DNA from: CAIKZZ01 sp036742455
GTDB lineage: Bacteria; Pseudomonadota; Gammaproteobacteria; Steroidobacterales; Steroidobacteraceae
Direction of reading: 5' to 3'
Assembly: GCA_036742455.1 (NCBI GenBank)
Contig: DAINQU010000005.1
Span: 1 to 64,000 of the forward strand
Length of the DNA stretch: 64,000 bases
The notes under the pieces were generated by a model. The model made no database searches, had not been told where the DNA came from, and saw nothing but the letters and a program-made list of their open reading frames with translations. Below, piece by piece: positions 8,346 to 17,031 of this stretch (the stretch's first letter is position 1; each line of letters begins with the position of its first letter). A program made the position numbers and the translations under genes.

Positions 8346-8430
8346 ATAGTCACCCATAGTGACTATAAATAAAATTCGGTAAACCTTCATTTGACTTGCC
8401 TGAGGTTTACAAAACATCTATTTTAGTCAC
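8346..8430. promoter_or_regulatory. AbiE operator region with two inverted repeats and TTGACT
   Basis: ATAGTCAC (8346-8353) and GTGACTAT (8359-8366) are perfect 8-base arms with a 5-base gap. A further TAGTCAC lies at 8424-8430, directly before the AbiEi ATG. GTAAACCT (8379-8386) and AGGTTTAC (8403-8410) form a second perfect pair flanking a -35-like TTGACT (8391-8396). AbiEi antitoxins are known to repress their own operons through paired inverted repeats. Confidence 0.65.
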
Positions 8431-8431
8431 C

Positions 8432-9253
8432 ATGAGTGAGTCAAAAAACGAAAAGCTAAACCGACTTTTAGAGACACTGGGGGACACCACCCTCGTCTCC
8501 AGCCGGTGGCTGCGCGTCCACGGCTACCCGAGCAATCTTGTCGCCCGATACATAACGAGCGGCTGGCTCCAATCGCCCGCCCGCGGCGTATACCTCCGTA
8601 AAGGAGGCAAGGCAACCTGGGAAGGTCTCCTGCACACTCTGCAGTCACTGGAGCAACTACCACTCCACTTGGGCGGTCGATTTGCATTGGCCCGCCAAGG
8701 ACATGAACATTACCTGCGACTGGGCGAACCTGCGACTCTGACACTCTACGGTCCAGCAAAGTTGCCGGCCTGGTCACGCAAGCTGCCTCTGCGCGAGCGC
8801 GTGCAGGCATGCGGAAAAGGTCCGTTCGACTTGGCACCAATCGTCTTCAGCCCCGAACTGCTCGACGCGACATTGAGTGCGCAGGGACTTGAACGAGTGG
8901 CGCACGCCACCGGCGCGGTCGGGGTCGTTTACTCCACTCCTGAACGGGCAATATTGGAACTATGCGACGGGACACCGGACAGCGCCCTAGTGCACGAAGT
9001 GAATGCCATCATGCAAGGACTTGCGACGCTCCGGCCGCAACTCGTCAGCACACTGCTCCAGCACTGCAGCAGTATCAAGGCGAAACGACTGTTCCTCGCG
9101 CTCGCTGACCAAAATCACCACGCGTGGATGGCGCACGTGGACTTGCAGGGCGTGGATCTCGGGCACGGCAAACGTGTGCTCGTTAAAGGCGGCAAGCTGA
9201 ACACCAAATATCAGATAACGTTGCCTGCTGATCTCGATGAACCACTGGGATAA
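8432..9253 (+). CDS. abiEi: AbiEi-family antitoxin (type IV toxin-antitoxin)
   Basis: A 273-residue antitoxin. The N-terminus has a winged-helix domain (residues about 5-55: LLETLGDTTLVSSRWLRVHGY, ARYITSGWLQSPARGVYLRK), followed by the AbiEi_3-type domain (WEGLLHTLQSLEQ, LHLGGRFALARQGHEHYLRL, YSTPERAILELCDG). In type IV systems this protein opposes the toxin without binding it and represses the operon. The ATG follows a TAGTCACC half-site and no strong binding site is visible, so translation may start close to the transcript end. It overlaps the toxin gene by 17 bases. Confidence 0.9.
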   Translation: MSESKNEKLNRLLETLGDTTLVSSRWLRVHGYPSNLVARYITSGWLQSPARGVYLRKGGKATWEGLLHTLQSLEQLPLHLGGRFALARQGHEHYLRLGEPATLTLYGPAKLPAWSRKLPLRERVQACGKGPFDLAPIVFSPELLDATLSAQGLERVAHATGAVGVVYSTPERAILELCDGTPDSALVHEVNAIMQGLATLRPQLVSTLLQHCSSIKAKRLFLALADQNHHAWMAHVDLQGVDLGHGKRVLVKGGKLNTKYQITLPADLDEPLG

Positions 9254-10169
9254 TCGTTACGCCGAGCGCGTGAAGCTTCTCGTAGAGATATTGCCAACGA
9301 TTGCAAAGGAGAAGCGCTTTGCATTGAAGGGTGGCACGGCTATCAATCTCTTCGAGCACGATCTGCCGCGTCTCTCTGTCGACATCGACCTGACATGGTT
9401 GCCCGTAGGTGATTTTGCGCAAGACGCACAGGACATCTCGGCCGCGCTGGAAGGCATCGGCGAGCAGTTGCGCTCCGGACCGCTACGACTGCAGCTGCAG
9501 ACCAGCAGAACGGAAGCGACAGGAATCCACCGACTGATTGCGAGCCGCAGCCGTTCCCGCGTGCAGATCGAGACCACCCCTGTGATGCGCGGCACAGTCC
9601 ATCCAGTGCGGACGATGCGTGTGCGGCCTGGAGTTGAACGGGACTTCGGATTTGCCGAGATGCAGGTGCTCGACTTCGCGGACCTCTATGCAGGCAAGAT
9701 CTCGGCGGCCCTGTCGCGCCAGCACCCTCGCGACTATTTCGACATGCAGCCTTTGCTGGACGGCGGCAGGCTCGATGAAAGATTGTGGCGAACGTTCCTC
9801 GTTTATCTCACCTGCAGCCCTAAACCCGCTGCAGAGATCCTGGCACCGAACGAGCCACACGACTTCGAGCAGACGTTCGCCGCGCATTTTCAGGGCATGA
9901 CCGCGGCGCCAGTCACAGCCGAGTCGCTCCTCGATGTGAGGAAACGACTTCTCAATCGCATTACGGAATTTCTTGATGCGAAGTCGCGCGCGTTCCTCGA
10001 ATCCGTCGAGCGCGAAGCGCCCGACTTCGATCTCATCGAACTTCCTCACGCCGCCGAGTTACCCGGCGTGCGACGAAAGCTCGCCAACTTGGGGCAACGC
10101 TCGGCAGCGAAACGCGCCGCCGACCACGAGCGTTTGGCCGCTGTCCTTGCGAATAGAAGTTCTACCTGA
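9237..10169 (+). CDS. abiEii: AbiEii-family toxin nucleotidyltransferase
   Basis: A 310-residue DNA polymerase beta-like nucleotidyltransferase. Motifs: KGGTAINLF (31-39), SVDIDLTW (47-54; catalytic D49 and D51), QIETTP (110-115), and KISAALSRQHPRDYFD (154-169), which match the four AbiEii motifs. Family members transfer nucleotides, in studied cases pyrimidines onto tRNA acceptor ends, stopping growth during phage infection or plasmid stress. The 17-base overlap with the antitoxin gene supports coupled translation. It lies between the guaA-end scar and guaA itself, pointing at the guaA 3' end. Confidence 0.9.
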   Translation: MNHWDNRYAERVKLLVEILPTIAKEKRFALKGGTAINLFEHDLPRLSVDIDLTWLPVGDFAQDAQDISAALEGIGEQLRSGPLRLQLQTSRTEATGIHRLIASRSRSRVQIETTPVMRGTVHPVRTMRVRPGVERDFGFAEMQVLDFADLYAGKISAALSRQHPRDYFDMQPLLDGGRLDERLWRTFLVYLTCSPKPAAEILAPNEPHDFEQTFAAHFQGMTAAPVTAESLLDVRKRLLNRITEFLDAKSRAFLESVEREAPDFDLIELPHAAELPGVRRKLANLGQRSAAKRAADHERLAAVLANRSST

Positions 10170-10346
10170 GAGCGCCAGTCGATCTACGCGCTGATGATAA
10201 CGTTCTTGCGTCGCCTACATGGTAGACGCTGCCGAAAAAGCCAATCTGGTCACCCCAGCAGCCATCGAGTTCTTGCCAGTTTTGCCCCCATTTACAAGCT
10301 TCCGCAGTGACCGCCAACCGTGGCAACATCAAACGGGACGCCCTCG

Positions 10347-10373
10347 TCACTCCCACTCGATCGTTGCAGGCGG
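10347..10373 (-). repeat. Host guaA 3' end, proximal attachment-site copy
   Basis: The last codons of guaA (PPATIEWE, TGA). It pairs with the diverged copy at 8179-8205 across the AbiE segment. Confidence 0.6.
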
Positions 10374-11939
10374 CTTTCCCGAGACGTCGTACACAACGCG
10401 CGACACGTCTTCGATCTCATTCACAATTCGGAGGCTGACTTTCTCAAGCAGCTCGTACGGTAGCGGCGCCCAACGCGCCGTCATGAAATCAATCGTCTGC
10501 ACTGCTCGTAACGCGATAACAGGAGCATAGCGGCGACCATCACCGGTCACCCCAACCGACTTCACCGGCAAGAACACGGCAAAGGCCTGACTCGTCTGGT
10601 CGTACCATCCCGCCTTGCGCAACTCTTCGATGAAAATGTGATCGGCGAGCCTCAGTGTGTCAGCGGCCGCTTTGGTCACTGCCCCGAGGATGCGAACACC
10701 TAAGCCGGGCCCCGGGAACGGGTGGCGATACACCATCTCACGCGGCAAACCGAGCTCGACGCCGATGCGGCGGACCTCGTCCTTGAAGAGTTCGCGCAAC
10801 GGCTCAACGAGCTTGAGCTTCATGTGAGCCGGCAATCCGCCTACGTTGTGATGACTCTTGATCAGATGGGCTTTGCCGGTCTTCGCCCCGGCGGATTCGA
10901 TCACGTCAGGATAGATCGTGCCTTGTGCCAAGAACTCGACCCGACCACCGGCCGAACCGGTGATTCGATTGGATTCCTCATCGAAGACTTCAACGAAGAG
11001 ACGTCCGATGATCTTGCGCTTGGCCTCGGGATCGTCGACACCGGACAGCTCCGCAAGAAATCTCGCTTCAGCGTCGACGCGGATCACCTTCACACCGAGG
11101 TTCTGCGCGAAGATCGCCATGACCTGGTCGCCTTCCTGATGTCGCAGAAGGCCGTGATCCACGAACACACAGGTCAGCTGATCACCAATCGCACGGTGCA
11201 AGAGTGCCGCAACGACTGACGAATCGACGCCGCCCGAGAGTCCCAACAACACGTGGGCCGTACCGACTTGAGCGCGCACGCGAGCAATCGCGTCTTCGAT
11301 GATATTGCCCGGATTCCAAGACGCACCACAGCCACAAATCTCATGGACGAAGCGCGAATAAATCCGCTCGCCCTGCGTCGTGTGGGTGACTTCTGGATGG
11401 AATTGCAGGCCGTAAAAATGGCGTGACTCGTCGGCCATACCCGCGAGTGGAAGATCGGGCGTCGATGCGATCGATTTAAAACCGCTTGGGACTTCGACGA
11501 CGCGATCGCCGTGACTCATCCAGACATCCAGCAGCCCATGACCCTCGGCATTGACACGGTCTTCGATGTCTTTGAGGAGTTGCGAATGGCCGCGGGCACG
11601 CACTTCGGCGTAGCCAAATTCCTTGGAATCGTGCGCCTCCACCCGTCCGCCGAGCTGGTGGGCCATCGTCTGCATGCCGTAGCAAATGCCGAGCACCGGC
11701 ACGCCCAACGTCCACACGACCTCGGGAGCACGCGGCGTGCCCTCGACCGTTACGGTCTCAGGTCCACCGGAGAGAATGATCCCCATGGGTGCAAAGGCGC
11801 GGATGTCCTCCTCCGCCATGTCCCACGGGTGCAATTCGCAATAGACGCCCAGTTCGCGCACGCGACGTGCGATCAACTGCGTGTATTGCGAGCCGAAATC
11901 GAGGATCAGAATCCGATGGGCATGGATGTCAGCGGTCAC
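10347..11939 (-). CDS. guaA: GMP synthase (glutamine-hydrolysing)
   Basis: A 530-residue two-domain enzyme converting XMP, ATP and glutamine to GMP. N-terminal class I glutamine amidotransferase (residues about 8-200): LDFGSQYTQLIARRVRE, nucleophile Cys in VLGICYGMQ, and QFHPEVTHT. The ATP pyrophosphatase domain has the P-loop GLSGGVDSSV, and the dimerisation domain ends in KPPATIEWE. Start is GTG, three bases after the guaB stop, so guaB-guaA form one operon. Its 3' end is the attachment site for the adjacent toxin-antitoxin island, and the reading frame is intact. Confidence 0.98.
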   Translation of the reverse strand: MTADIHAHRILILDFGSQYTQLIARRVRELGVYCELHPWDMAEEDIRAFAPMGIILSGGPETVTVEGTPRAPEVVWTLGVPVLGICYGMQTMAHQLGGRVEAHDSKEFGYAEVRARGHSQLLKDIEDRVNAEGHGLLDVWMSHGDRVVEVPSGFKSIASTPDLPLAGMADESRHFYGLQFHPEVTHTTQGERIYSRFVHEICGCGASWNPGNIIEDAIARVRAQVGTAHVLLGLSGGVDSSVVAALLHRAIGDQLTCVFVDHGLLRHQEGDQVMAIFAQNLGVKVIRVDAEARFLAELSGVDDPEAKRKIIGRLFVEVFDEESNRITGSAGGRVEFLAQGTIYPDVIESAGAKTGKAHLIKSHHNVGGLPAHMKLKLVEPLRELFKDEVRRIGVELGLPREMVYRHPFPGPGLGVRILGAVTKAAADTLRLADHIFIEELRKAGWYDQTSQAFAVFLPVKSVGVTGDGRRYAPVIALRAVQTIDFMTARWAPLPYELLEKVSLRIVNEIEDVSRVVYDVSGKPPATIEWE

Positions 11940-11942
11940 AGG

Positions 11943-13415
11943 TCAACTCACTCGGTAGTTCGGCGCTTCCTTCGTAATCTTCACGTCGTGGACGTGGCTT
12001 TCGCGCACACCCGCATTCGTGATGCGTACGAAGCGCGGCTTGGTCCGCAATTCCTCAATATCGTGGCTACCGGTGTAACCCATCGCAGCCTTCAAGCCGC
12101 CCGCCAACTGGTGCAGGATCGAGACGAGGCTGCCCTTATAGGGCACACGACCTTCGATACCTTCCGGCACTAACTTTTCCAGCTCGCCGGCCGTGTCCGC
12201 TTGGAAGTAGCGATCCGCAGAACCGTGACGCTGGGCCATCGCGCCGAGGGACCCCATACCGCGGTAGGCCTTGTAGGACGCGCCTTGATACAGCTCCACT
12301 TCACCCGGGGATTCCTCGGTGCCGGCAAACAGTCCACCGATCATCACGGAATGCGCACCTGCGGCAATCGCCTTTGCGATATCGCCGGAGAAGCGTATGC
12401 CGCCGTCCGCAATCAGCGGCACACCGCGGTCGGCCAGCGCCGCCGCAACATTGGAAACCGCTGAAATCTGCGGAACACCAACACCCGCAACGATGCGCGT
12501 CGTGCAAATGGAACCGGGACCGATACCGACCTTGACGCCATCTGCACCGGCGTCGACCAACGCTAACGCCGCGTCCGCCGTGACGATATTGCCGCCGACG
12601 ACATCGACGTGCGGGAACGCGAGTTTCACGCGCGCGACCATATCAATCACGCCCTTGGAGTGGCCGTGAGACGTATCCACGACGACGAGATCAACGCCCG
12701 CCTCCGCAAGCTGTGCGACTCGGTCCAAAGTATCCGGGCTCGTCCCCACGGCCGCACCCACCCGGAGGCGACCGCTCGCGTCCTTACAGGCCCGGGGGAA
12801 TTCCGTGGCTTTCTGGAAATCCTTGACGGTGATCATGCCTTTCAGCAAGCCAGCGTTATCGACCACCAGCACCTTTTCGATGCGGTGACGGTGCAACATC
12901 GCGAGCACTTCTTCTTTCGGCGCGTTTTCACGCACCGTGATCAGGCGATCCTTCCCCGTCATGACGGTGGTAACCGGCGCATCAAAATTGCGCTCGAAAC
13001 GGAGATCTCGGTGCGTCACGATGCCGACGACTTCGCCAGAGGTCGTCACCACCGGCACGCCCGAAATACCCTTGGCACGCGTCAGTTCGATCACTTCACG
13101 GATCGTCTTGTCGGGTGTGACCGTAATGGGATCCGAGATCACGCCGCTCTCGTACTTCTTAACGAGAGACACCTGACGGGCCTGATCGGCCGCACTCATG
13201 TTCTTGTGGACGATGCCGATACCGCCTTCCTGCGCCATGGTGATGGCAAGACGGGCCTCGGTCACCGTGTCCATGGCAGCCGATACGACCGGCAGATTCA
13301 GCCGGATGTTACGACTCACTCGGGAGGATAAATTGACGTCACGGGGCAACACGTCCGAATACGCCGGAACGAGCAGCACGTCATCAAAGGTCAACGCTTC
13401 TTGATCGATTCGCAT
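11943..13415 (-). CDS. guaB: IMP dehydrogenase
   Basis: A 490-residue enzyme oxidising IMP to XMP with NAD, the committed step of GMP synthesis. It starts MRIDQEALTFDDVLLVPAYS with AGAGGA upstream; the open frame extends further but without family similarity. Two CBS domains lie at about residues 90-205 (VISDPITVTPDKTI, TVMTGKDRLITV). The catalytic loop GPGSICTTRIVAGVG carries the nucleophilic Cys, and MGGGLFAGTEE-like and GMGSLGAM segments follow. First gene of the guaBA operon and divergent from xseA. Confidence 0.98.
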   Translation of the reverse strand: MRIDQEALTFDDVLLVPAYSDVLPRDVNLSSRVSRNIRLNLPVVSAAMDTVTEARLAITMAQEGGIGIVHKNMSAADQARQVSLVKKYESGVISDPITVTPDKTIREVIELTRAKGISGVPVVTTSGEVVGIVTHRDLRFERNFDAPVTTVMTGKDRLITVRENAPKEEVLAMLHRHRIEKVLVVDNAGLLKGMITVKDFQKATEFPRACKDASGRLRVGAAVGTSPDTLDRVAQLAEAGVDLVVVDTSHGHSKGVIDMVARVKLAFPHVDVVGGNIVTADAALALVDAGADGVKVGIGPGSICTTRIVAGVGVPQISAVSNVAAALADRGVPLIADGGIRFSGDIAKAIAAGAHSVMIGGLFAGTEESPGEVELYQGASYKAYRGMGSLGAMAQRHGSADRYFQADTAGELEKLVPEGIEGRVPYKGSLVSILHQLAGGLKAAMGYTGSHDIEELRTKPRFVRITNAGVRESHVHDVKITKEAPNYRVS

Positions 13416-13465
13416 GGGCAGTCCTCTGCCGCAACTCGGTGCGGCGGGGCCTATGCGGCACGCAC

Positions 13466-13482
13466 GGCTCCGCCGGGGAGCC
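13466..13482 (-). other. Hairpin in the guaB leader
   Basis: GGCTCC / GGAGCC arms with a 5-base loop fall in the untranslated leader between the predicted guaB promoter and its start codon. There is no T run, so it is not a clear attenuator. Confidence 0.3.
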
Positions 13483-13500
13483 TTGGTGTGAAAGCACAGC

Positions 13501-13529
13501 ATGGTACGCGAATACGGGTAGTTCGTAAA
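13501..13529 (-). promoter_or_regulatory. Sigma70-type promoter for guaBA
   Basis: On the minus strand TTTACG (13524-13529), a 17-base spacer and TACCAT (13501-13506) lie about 85 bases upstream of the guaB ATG. Confidence 0.5.
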
Positions 13530-13646
13530 CTTTAGTTTCCCATGCTCCACCACACTCGGCGGGCACCACGGTCCGACGGACGTCGACTCGCCGTGCAGCG
13601 TCCGGCCTCCCTGCGGGCGCTGCTGCGCTCAGGTTAAGATAGACGC

Positions 13647-14990
13647 ATGTCATCCCCCGCCCCGCGCACTGTTTACACCGTCTCACGCCTCTGCATGGAG
13701 GCCAATTTCGTACTGGACGGCGGACTGCCCGCCGTGTGGCTTGAGGGCGAACTGTCTAACGTCAAACGCTATCCCTCAGGCCATTGGTACTTCACCGTCA
13801 AGGACGAGAACGCGCAGATTTCGTGCACGATGTGGAAATCCAAGGCGGCGCGCACCCGCGTCGCTCCCCGTGACGGTCTGCGCGTGTTGGTCTACGGCAA
13901 AGCCGGGGTCTACGCGACCCGCGGCACGTTTCAGTTCAATGTCGACTATCTCGAAGATGCCGGGGAAGGCGCGCTGCAGCGACGGTTCGAAGTCCTAAAA
14001 GCCTCCCTGGCCGCAGAGGGTTTGTTTGATGCGGCGGCGAAACGGCCCTTGCCCACCCTGCCGCGGCGGATCGGACTCATTACGTCGCCCGCCGGCGCCG
14101 CCATTCGCGACATTTTGCACATCCTGAAACGTCGCTTTCCGTCGATTCCGGTACTGCTCTATCCCGTCGCCGTCCAAGGCGCCGGCGCTGCGACGGAGAT
14201 CGCCCGCGCGTTGACGCTCGCGTCGGATCGCGCGGAGGTGGATGTCATCATTTTGGCGCGCGGCGGCGGTTCGCTCGAAGACTTGTGGTCTTTTAACGAA
14301 GAAGTGGTAGCCCGCGCCATTCGCGCCTCACGCATTCCCGTCGTCGCGGGCATCGGCCATGAGACGGACACCACCATCGCCGATTTCGCCGCGGATGTCC
14401 GCGCACCGACGCCCTCGGGTGCGGCCGAACTCGTCGTACCGGACCAGGCCGAGTGGCGACGCGTACTGGAGCACCACCGACGCCGATTGGTCGCGATCGC
14501 GCAGCGGAATCTGCGCTCCCAACGGGAGCGAGTTCAGTTCCTACATCGCCGCCTCCAACAAGCGCACCCGCGTCACCGATTGCAAGAACGGCAGCAGCGC
14601 GTTGATGAATTGGACGGTCGATTAACGGCGGCCTTGCGTCGGCACTTGGATCGTTCGTCGACACGTTACCGCTGGTTGGCGGGGCGCCTCGCACAAGTGC
14701 ATCCCGGCCGACGGATCGCATTGCAGGCCGGTGAGCTTCAGAGTCGTCGCGAGCGGTTGGATCGCGCCGTGACTACGCTGCTGACGTTTCAGCGGCGTCG
14801 CTTTGAAGGGGTCGTACGCACCCTGCAGGCCGTGAGCCCCCTCGCGACCTTAGAGCGCGGCTACGCGATCGTGAAGAACGAGGCGGGCTGCGTCATCCGG
14901 AATGCTCGAGAGATTGCAAACGGCGACACGATTCATGCGCAACTCGCACAAGGCCACGTGCGCGCTGTCGTGATCGAACGCAGCGCCTAA
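13647..14990 (+). CDS. xseA: Exodeoxyribonuclease VII large subunit
   Basis: A 447-residue nuclease subunit that with XseB degrades single-stranded DNA. The N-terminal OB fold (YTVSRLCMEANFVLDG, VWLEGELSNVKRYPSGHWYFTVKD) is followed by the catalytic domain (RIGLITSPAGAAIRDILHIL, ARGGGSLEDLWSFNEE, GIGHETDTTIADFAAD). A long coiled-coil region (about 275-390) and a C-terminal GYAIVKNEAG complete it. A TAAGAT -10-like box ends only six bases before the ATG, so the message may have almost no leader. It is convergent with the histidine kinase, overlapping by 4 bases. Confidence 0.97.
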   Translation: MSSPAPRTVYTVSRLCMEANFVLDGGLPAVWLEGELSNVKRYPSGHWYFTVKDENAQISCTMWKSKAARTRVAPRDGLRVLVYGKAGVYATRGTFQFNVDYLEDAGEGALQRRFEVLKASLAAEGLFDAAAKRPLPTLPRRIGLITSPAGAAIRDILHILKRRFPSIPVLLYPVAVQGAGAATEIARALTLASDRAEVDVIILARGGGSLEDLWSFNEEVVARAIRASRIPVVAGIGHETDTTIADFAADVRAPTPSGAAELVVPDQAEWRRVLEHHRRRLVAIAQRNLRSQRERVQFLHRRLQQAHPRHRLQERQQRVDELDGRLTAALRRHLDRSSTRYRWLAGRLAQVHPGRRIALQAGELQSRRERLDRAVTTLLTFQRRRFEGVVRTLQAVSPLATLERGYAIVKNEAGCVIRNAREIANGDTIHAQLAQGHVRAVVIERSA

Positions 14991-16345
14991 ACCGTTGGAG
15001 CTGCCGCCCTCGGCAGCGTCACGGGGATCACGATCTCGGCAATAAGTCCGGGGCTGTTGTCCGACAATTCCAGACGCCCGCCGTGCAATCGCGCCACGGC
15101 AACGACCAACGCTAAACCGAGCCCACTGCCCGGTGTGCCTGCGGCATTCGACAGCCGGGTTGACCGTTCAACAGCCCGCGCGCGTTCTAACACCGGGATG
15201 CCCGGACCGCTGTCCGCCACCCGCACGATCAGACTGTCGTTGCGGCGAATCACCTGAACCCCAATGACACCGCCCATCGGAGTGTACTTGATGGCGTTAT
15301 CCAACAGATTCGCAATCGCTTGTGCCAACAACTGAGCATTGGCACGCGTTATGCCCGAGACGGGCAACTCCGCGGTCAACTGCAAGTGCTTGTCTTCGGC
15401 GATAGGCCGATACAGCTCCACCACGTCGGCGGTGACTTCAGCGACGTTGACCGACGCAAAGCTCGCTGTTCCCGATTCCGCCAACGTAATGCGCAGCAGC
15501 GCGTCGAGCGTGGCCTCGATTCGATCCACTTCGTTGAGCGCGGCTTCCACGGTATCGGACATTTGTTCGAGGCTGCGCCCCTTCAATAAGCCCGTCTCGA
15601 GACGGGTTCGCAGCCGGTAAAGGGGCGCTCGAAGATCGTGGGCCGTACTATCAATCACGGTCCGGTTCGCCAACGTCAGATGCTCAATACGCTCGAGCAG
15701 ACGATTGAACTTGCCGCTGATCGCGTTCAAACCTGTCCCCATGCCCGCGGGTAATCGCTGCGCGAGGTCACCGTCCAACAAGCTCTCGATGGCGCAATTG
15801 GTCCGTTCGATATCTCGGCTGGCGATTCGCGCTGCGAAAAATAACTGTACAGCGGCGATCCCGAGACCCGTGAGGAAGACAATCAGCGTCATCAACACCG
15901 AATGACGGACGAGCGCTAGTCGTTTTTCGATGCGATCGCCAACAATCAGACAATCGCCGTTCGCGAAACATTGCCTCAACGCAAGCCGAGGATCGATATC
16001 GGCGCCATGCACTGCCGGCACATACTCTAAAAATCCAGACCGTGACGATGGATGCAGAAGGGGCACAGGCTGCGCACCCACGATCACAGCGCCATCGGCA
16101 AGCCGCAAGGTATATTCAATGCCTCGGTCCAGATCAGGACTACTGCGAGCGACCAGATAGGCCGCATAGGCCGACGGAGAGAGCACGTCATGCAAGGGCG
16201 CCACGACAGCGATGTCTCGATCGAGGGCGGACGATCCCCTGCCTGCGACCGGGGGCGCTATGAAAAAAACGGTGGCGACAAGCGTCGCGACGAGACCGAC
16301 GGCAAGGAGAGTACGCAACAGACGCCACGCCAACGTCCGGCGCAT
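14987..16345 (-). CDS. Membrane sensor histidine kinase
   Basis: A 452-residue kinase. Two membrane segments (about 12-32 and 149-171) flank a periplasmic sensor domain with two cysteines (RQCFANGDCLIVGD). A HAMP-like linker follows, then the phospho-acceptor H236 in DSTAHDLRAPLYRLR. The ATPase domain has NLLDNAIKYTP, VRVADSGPGIP and GSGLGLALVV. It lies four bases downstream of an OmpR-family regulator, forming a two-component pair. The stimulus is not evident; the Cys pair could be redox-sensitive, but that is a guess. Confidence 0.94.
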   Translation of the reverse strand: MRRTLAWRLLRTLLAVGLVATLVATVFFIAPPVAGRGSSALDRDIAVVAPLHDVLSPSAYAAYLVARSSPDLDRGIEYTLRLADGAVIVGAQPVPLLHPSSRSGFLEYVPAVHGADIDPRLALRQCFANGDCLIVGDRIEKRLALVRHSVLMTLIVFLTGLGIAAVQLFFAARIASRDIERTNCAIESLLDGDLAQRLPAGMGTGLNAISGKFNRLLERIEHLTLANRTVIDSTAHDLRAPLYRLRTRLETGLLKGRSLEQMSDTVEAALNEVDRIEATLDALLRITLAESGTASFASVNVAEVTADVVELYRPIAEDKHLQLTAELPVSGITRANAQLLAQAIANLLDNAIKYTPMGGVIGVQVIRRNDSLIVRVADSGPGIPVLERARAVERSTRLSNAAGTPGSGLGLALVVAVARLHGGRLELSDNSPGLIAEIVIPVTLPRAAAPTV

Positions 16346-16348
16346 GCG

Positions 16349-17023
16349 CTAATTGGGCTTCAGTACGTAGCCAACGCCACGCACGGTGGTCAATACCGGC
16401 GCGCCTTCCCCGTCCCCAATCGCATGACGCAGACGACTGATATGCACGTCAATCACGTTGGTTTGCGGGTCAAAGTTGTACCCCCACACCTGTTCCAACA
16501 GCATCCGGCGGGTCACGGGCTGCGGCGCTGAGCGCATCAAGCACTCTAATAATCGAAATTCACGCGGCGTCAGATCAATGCGCTGCTCGCCTATCGATGC
16601 CTCTCGGGTGATCAAGTCGAGCGACAGCGCACCTGCGGTCAATTTGGCTTGTACCGCGCCGGCTGTAGTGCGGCGGGATACGGCCTCGATACGCGCGAGC
16701 AACTCGCCAGAATGGATCGGCTTAACGAGATAATCGTCAGCCCCTGCGTTCAGGCCATCGATCCGATCATCGGGCTGGCCCAGCGCCGAGGTCACAAGCA
16801 CCGGCACGCCAAATCCACGATCGCGAAGGAGGCGTATGAAGTTGAGACCGTCCATGCCCGGCAGCATCCGATCGACGATCAATACCTCCGGCGCGACGGC
16901 GTCGATGCAGTCGAGCGCTGCTTCCGCGGAGGGCACGCTTTGCACGCCATGCCCCGAGACGAGCAGACGCTCCGACAGACCGTCGGCCACCTCCTGATCA
17001 TCTTCGACAAGCAAAATGCGCAC
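16349..17023 (-). CDS. OmpR/PhoB-family response regulator
   Basis: A 224-residue regulator. The receiver domain has the acidic pair EDD (7-9), phosphorylation site D51 (VLIVDRMLPGMDG) and K in YLVKPI (about 101). The C-terminal winged helix has DLTPREFRLLECLM and NVIDVHISRLRHAIG. It forms an operon with the downstream histidine kinase and starts eight bases after der. Targets unknown. Confidence 0.95.
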   Translation of the reverse strand: MRILLVEDDQEVADGLSERLLVSGHGVQSVPSAEAALDCIDAVAPEVLIVDRMLPGMDGLNFIRLLRDRGFGVPVLVTSALGQPDDRIDGLNAGADDYLVKPIHSGELLARIEAVSRRTTAGAVQAKLTAGALSLDLITREASIGEQRIDLTPREFRLLECLMRSAPQPVTRRMLLEQVWGYNFDPQTNVIDVHISRLRHAIGDGEGAPVLTTVRGVGYVLKPN

Positions 17024-17031
17024 GAGGATCC

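Larger units (their letters stand above)
8179..10373. mobile_element. Possible integrative element remnant carrying AbiE
   Basis: The stretch between the diverged guaA-end copy (8179-8205) and the real guaA 3' end (10347-10373) holds only the AbiEi/AbiEii pair. It is bounded exactly as expected for insertion at guaA. There is no integrase inside, so it is either a deletion derivative or the part left after a larger element decayed. VapBC lies just outside, which could mean two successive insertions. Confidence 0.5.

Noticed and set aside
10170..10346. Integrase or transposase remnant between AbiEii and guaA
   Set aside because: Neither strand shows a meaningful frame or terminal inverted repeats.
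13635..13646. Leaderless xseA transcript
   Set aside because: TAAGAT is well placed, but no -35 box is recognisable, so it was mentioned only within the gene entry.
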